A stretch of 64,000 bases of DNA from Porodaedalea pini. Its lineage: Eukaryota > Basidiomycota > Agaricomycetes > Hymenochaetales > Hymenochaetaceae. The notes under the pieces were generated by a model. That model did not search any database. It saw only the letters and a list, made by a program, of their open reading frames with translations, and was not told where the DNA came from. The stretch lies in NCBI GenBank assembly GCA_002794775.1, contig NBAY01000010.1:62001-126000 (forward strand), given 5' to 3'. The position numbers and the translations under genes are program-made. Shown here one piece after another: positions 58,827-64,000 of the stretch (positions are counted from its first letter, which is position 1; every line of letters begins with the position of its first letter).

Positions 58827-60264
58827 TAGGCCTGTTTTCTGTTCTCGATCTCGGCGCATCGTCTCTTCCTTTCCCACTTTCCCCTTCCTTTCCCTCCCTT
58901 TCCCTTTCTTATCTTCATTGCATCGCGCCTGTTGCCCACCGAGCGCGCAATATCCATTCTTCCTACATTCGTATGCAGAGCTCCTACGCGTGATCGCCCA
59001 TTCCTGCGTTTGGGGGCTCTCCCGAAGCTCCGAAGCTCTCGAAGCGCGAGAGCCGGAGACATGCGCGAGCAACGCCTCGAGGCCGTCGCCTTTGTGGAGT
59101 TTGCGTTTGCGTTTCGGGGCAATTTATCGTTCAGTATCCCCCTCCTTCTGCCTTTCATAGCAACGGCCGTCAGTTAGCGTTAACGTTAGCCTCTGGATCT
59201 GGCTCATGTACGTATTTATATATATTGGATACTGTATTGTCGTTAGCGTTAGCGTCCCTGCGCTTCGGATTCGATTTTTTTTTTTTTTTCTCACATCACC
59301 AGAACTCTTTCTGTTCCGGTTTCCGTTTTTTTTTTTTTTTTTTTCGAGCGCGTCCTCGTCGTCGCCTCTGGGTTCTGCAGGGTTCAGCAGATCAATGTTA
59401 TTGTGTGCATGAGATGACCTTGGCGACGTCCGCCCTTAATGAACGGCGACAGAATACGCAAACGCAACTTTCCGGCCTGAGGTTGCACCCTGCGCGGCGT
59501 CTGCTTCGCACCTTTTGACGACTTTGAGATATCTTTGACTTCCGCGGGGGAGGGGGGGGGTTAATCAGGTAAATGGGATAGGAGTACGATTCACTTCATC
59601 CATACGCTCACTCACTCAAAACTCAAAAAAAGATTTCATTTGTTCGAATTTGGACTCTGAGCTAGAGCCTCTTTCCCTTCTCTCTCCTCTCTCTCTCTTC
59701 TCTTCTTTCTCTTCTTTTTGAGGACTTCATGGACGCCTCGAGGCTATCGAAAAACTCTAACTTTTTCTACTTCTTCCTTCTTTTTCCCAACGGATCCAGC
59801 GGAGCACGAACAGAAAGCAAAATCAAAACGGCGGACCGGGTCCTCGTACGGAAGGAATAGTGGGTGGGACGGCCGGCCTGCCGGCCGGCACACGGGTTCT
59901 CCCGCGCGGCTCCCACCTGCCTCCCGGCCGGACTTCGGAATTCGGACCTCAAACCTCGGACTTCGAGCTTCGCGAGCGAGCGCTTCAACTTCAAATTCAG
60001 GAGTACGGTATGTCCATATATGCGGCATAACGTAACGGCCTGGGAACTCGAGCGTGGTCTTTTATTTTTTATCGTTTTGGCCAGGATTAATATTAATATT
60101 AATATTGTCACGGTGCCCGTCCTACCTCGCCCGGGCCCTAGACCTCTAGATCTCTCGATATTGACCACTTGCGCGTTGGTCTCTCTCGCACCCCCGGACT
60201 TCATTAATATTCGTGTTCTATCATCAGCTCGGTTCTTTCCTTCCTGTTCTCGATGTATCACTCG

Positions 60265-60319
60265 ACATCATCATCATCATCATCATCATTCATCATCATC
60301 ATTCATCACCATCATCATA
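60265..60319. repeat. CAT trinucleotide microsatellite
   Basis: An interrupted run of CAT units, related to a shorter run at 58651-58672. Confidence 0.9.
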
Positions 60320-61472
60320 GCCAACTGTGCTTTGCTGTTGAATTTGACCCCCCAGGGTGAAACTCCAAACTTATCAACAGCAACGCAAAAAAAAAAAAGC
60401 AGAAAAACTTTTTATCAAATTTCCAGATGGGGGGGGGGGGAAAGAAGTCCGGGTTCCTCGCTGTTTTCGTTTCTCGTTTTCTCGTTTCTCGTTGCCCTTG
60501 TTTCTTTGTTCTTTGTTCTTTGCTTCTTTGCTCTTTTGTGCTCGTTGTTAGCCTTGCTTCCTGAGAAGTGCGCATTGCAGGGGTGGACGAAGGACGGACA
60601 AATCACTGCTCTTTGCCAGCTCCGCACACCCAGGATCGCGTCCCGCTGATGGCCCTCGCCCCTCGCGCTGCGTACCTCGACGCATAAGCACACCGAGTTC
60701 CGACATTCGAAATTCATACATAAACGCGAACAATTGCTTTGGATACTCTTCGCTGACGACGTTCCGCTTCAAGTTTCTCTATCACTAGTAGTAGTACTAC
60801 TAGTGCTGTCCCGCCGTCCCTTGCTGTCCGCACCGCCTGTGCGGAAAATACGGACAAAGGTCTGGGATCAGCCGTCTGCCGAAGCGATGTATCTATATGT
60901 ACTGTACTGTTACCCGTGAACAACCCACTCGTGCGAAACGAAAAAGAAGTGCCAGGCCAGGGTGATCGCCCGCTCTAACCGCTAACTGCACGACTCAATG
61001 GCGAACTTTCCTCAGCTCGCTGTATGTCTCGATTCAACGTTTGACTTTGCCTTCCCTTCGTCGGCGGACATCAGCAGCGCATCTCCAGGCCGTTTTGATT
61101 AGTATTCTCGATCTTTGATCTTTTTGATCCTCCAGCCCTTGATCTCTTTTTGTTCTCCCTCTGTCTTCTTTTCCTGCGAGGATGATATTGGATTTCGAGG
61201 TCTACGTTAAAAAGGACGCGGCTAACGCCCCTCTCTGCCTCCACAACAAACGAGCATTTGGACAAGTCGACTTCCGCGGGATGGTTTCCCCTTTTTGCTA
61301 AAGATGTGATATTTTGTACTCTTCCCCCTTCTGCGTGCCTGTATATGCGAATATTAATCGCGAATCGCGAAACTTTGTCTATATGGCGCTTTCTGACTTG
61401 CGTGAGCGAGCGATGGTGGCTAGGCTACGTACGGCACGCAAAACGTTTTGATTCCTCTGATTCTTGATCTTG

Positions 61473-61473
<1 letters not shown>

Positions 61474-61505
<32 letters not shown>
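61474..61505. repeat. GA dinucleotide microsatellite
   Basis: About sixteen GA units; a shorter AG run lies at 61830-61845. Confidence 0.9.
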
Positions 61506-61509
<4 letters not shown>

Positions 61510-64000
61510 GCCGTCTTTAAACTTTCAAACTTTTTATGGTTTGTGATTCATGGGAAGACGATGGATGGCTGTGATTGCCCTGGTTTCTGGTTCTACGAGC
61601 GAGCGAGCATCATTAGCTGTTGACGGTTGGCGTTGTTGGGTTTATGAAAAGATTTTACGGCAGGAATTATGCGAGATGTGTGTGTGTATGGGGGCGGTGC
61701 GGACTCGAGCGTGGAGTAGGAGTAGGTTGTACGATTGGTCCCTCGGCTTGCGCTCATTTAACACGAATTAGTGATTCATATTGTCTGTGATCTGTTGGAG
61801 GTGAGAACGGCGCTCGACGTTTTTCAACAGAGAGAGAGAGAGAGAAAACTAAAAAAAAACAACTTATACTTTCGTCACTCACTCACTCACTCATTTCAGC
61901 CGTTCGATCACACTTAAACCGACGCCTCGATTATCGTCCACTGGCACATGCATCAAGGTCCATCCATACCCCTCAATATTAATATTAATGCAGCCGCACC
62001 ATCGCCCCCGTCTTGCTTCTTTTTCTTTGTCCTGCGGTTCGCGATATCGAGTCAACGATCAACAGGGGAGAAGAAAAGAAAAACTCGATTCAACTCAACT
62101 CGTGACGGCGCGAACTATGAGCTTAAGCTTGGGAGAGCTCGGGCCTAGCTTCGGTCCTTCCCTCCTAGTACTAAGGCCGCCCTGAGGGAAAAGCCCCCGA
62201 ATCCCGCCGCCCCCCGCAATTCCTTCCCGCTTTGGGCGAGGTTCTGTAGATCCATCCCACGGCCACCACTGTGGGACTTGATCTCAACAAACGCTCTGTG
62301 ATGCAGTGTGATGCAGATAGAGATAGCTGGGCTGATCTGTGATCATGATGGAACGAACAAATGAATGAACGCACTACATCTGTGTCAGCTCCCGATCTTG
62401 GGCCCTTGAGGCGTCGTCGGCGGACGTAAGGAGTGTGTGGTGAGTAATATTCTGCTTTTCTCCCTGGCTGGGTGGCATCGGGTGCTATCGCCTCTTTATC
62501 TTCATGATAAACTCGATAGCGGCGCGCTGCGGTAGCGCGCGCGCTCGCTGGCTCGCTGGATACTAACGTCCGTGATCTCCTAGGGGCTTAGACTGAGATG
62601 CGTATGCGGCATATAGGGTCGAAAATGCTTTCAATTCCGAGTCAGATCTCTTGCGTCTCGCTTCAGACTCGAGCGCAGGGCGCCCTGATTGTCATCGCCA
62701 AACCGCATGCGTTGTTGTATGAGTTACTGTGTGTGCCCCATGCCAGTGCTAGTGGGAGACCGCGACCTGGTTATGAATCTCACTCCGATTCCGACGAGTT
62801 TTCCAGCCCTGATCATGGAGTTAAGTTACTTATCAAAGTGTGGATAATATGCCTATATCGGGAACGCTCTGACTCTGAGTTTGACTTTGAAGGCGTTCTT
62901 CTTCTGACCCTCGCGTTCTCAGCGCCTCAATCATGAGCATACTTTGACCATATGCCTTCTTTTGCACCCTTTGACACATTCAATCCGTTCCAGTGTTCTC
63001 GAGGGCCAATCAAGAGCGGCTACGTGGGGATGGGGGCCGACTTCGAAACGGCTGGAAATAGGGATCTTCGCGCTGATCATTTTCCGGCCGTTCTTTTTAT
63101 TCTTTCATTCATTCATCCCAGATTCCCAGCACTCAATTAAACCGCACCGCATCGGCCTCAGAGAAAGAGAACATTAATATTAATGAAGGAGAGGCACATG
63201 CTCACGCACCGCCTCTGTCCATCATGCACAGGTCTTGTAGCAGCGGGTGCGTTGCGACACCCGCTGCCGCGAACGCAGGACAGGAGGGGGAACAGACCTA
63301 GGGAGCGACGATCCTGGGCCTGTCTCCTCTTTCCTGATCTTAATCGCAACGACGAGCAACCTCAGACTCCAAGTAGACCTCGAGGCCGGGGAGGCGGTGT
63401 TGTTGCGAGGGTGACGGTCAGAGCGCCCCCTACGGGCGCAACTGCTTTGCTTATCCGTCGCAAGGAACGAAGCGTGTGTGCGTGTGTCCAGGTCAGCGTT
63501 TACTCTATCTAGCTCGCCCCAGGGCTGTCTGGCCCGAAACTTGCAGTTGGGAAGTCCCGATGCAGTCTAGAATATGATGAGGGGTTTCTGATTAGGACCA
63601 TTCGTTGTGCTGCAATCCTACTTTTGGTGCGGCCTGTGCATCCAGGAGTCCCAATCGGCGAGCTTTGCTAATGAATATTAATACTTATGGGCCCCTTGCA
63701 CTGATCCTCTTCGCTCAGGATGAACCTGTAAAATTCCAGATTTACGGCAGTCATTTTACGGAAACAATCGGGGTGCAAACTGGGCTCCTGCAATATTAAT
63801 GTCGAGCTCGGGATCCCGTCATACCGGATGGCGTGCTCGCCTTGAATACAGCAAAAAAAAAAAAGGTCAATAGCTTTCCTCTAACTCCTACCCTCTCACT
63901 TTCCATTCTCCCATCGCTCAATCCGCTTATCGAATTGACCCTACATATCCGAAGGTCTCGATCATATCTGTGGTGCACCTTCCTTGCTTCCCGCAGTCGC

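Larger units (their letters stand above)
56111..64000. other. Gene-free region upstream of homeobox gene, 7.9 kb
   Basis: No protein-like reading frame or RNA gene was recognised in either strand up to the window edge. It contains (GGGTGC)n at 56753-56778, (TTTCCTG)n at 58793-58826, CAT repeats at 58651-58672 and 60265-60319, T-runs at 59276-59290 and 59325-59343, (GA)n at 61474-61505, and ATTAATATT-type words at 56973, 58740, 60085, 60203, 61350, 61975, 63173, 63677 and 63791. It likely includes the promoter and enhancer-like sequence of the homeobox gene and perhaps a long 5' leader. Confidence 0.5.

Noticed and set aside
59864..60649. A 261-codon plus-strand frame in the gene-free region
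   Set aside because: Spans CAT, T and G microsatellites (His, Phe and Lys runs); no conserved-looking block.

Overview
This is a piece of a basidiomycete mushroom (Agaricomycete) nuclear genome. The evidence is the dense, short spliceosomal introns (mostly 40-80 nt with GT..AG ends), a FunK1-type fungal protein kinase, a fungal mitotic-exit scaffold, a TALE homeodomain factor with very long flanks, and chromodomain-bearing Ty3/gypsy retroelements. No prokaryotic features are seen.

Layout. 1-12.4 kb is a normal gene region: the 5' part of a DUG2-like WD40 protein (minus), a divergent RPAP3-like TPR protein of the R2TP chaperone pathway, a roughly 3.5-kb tandem duplication carrying two FunK1 kinases (one intact, one decayed at its N-terminus), and a DUF202 membrane protein. 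12.4-24.9 kb is an old, stop-riddled chromovirus (12397-24896, target duplication CCTGT). Inside it, in opposite orientation, sits a young intact relative (16224-22468, target duplication ACCTC). Both show a Tf1-style self-priming arrangement and the same -1 frameshift signal between gag and pol.

25.7-35.4 kb is a graveyard of three related small genes with a ricin-B/beta-trefoil-like look, all broken. The first is split by a 4.7-kb terminal-inverted-repeat element that has captured almost a whole prolyl-tRNA synthetase gene (now a pseudogene). That element was itself hit by an 849-bp foldback element, and a second 849-bp copy lies next to the split gene.

36.7-48.1 kb holds an unrecognised low-complexity protein and a large Nud1/Cdc11-like leucine-rich-repeat scaffold with MluI cell-cycle boxes in its promoter. 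48-64 kb contains a single gene, a 936-residue TALE homeodomain protein, flanked by about 4.6 and 7.9 kb of gene-free DNA rich in microsatellites and in a recurrent ATTAATATTAAT-like word.

The most noteworthy material is the prolyl-tRNA-synthetase-carrying TIR element and the two conserved retroelement control signals: the self-priming PBS and the slippery heptamer with hairpin. The host genes look independent of one another; nothing indicates a biosynthetic cluster. All calls are from reading the sequence. No database search was possible.
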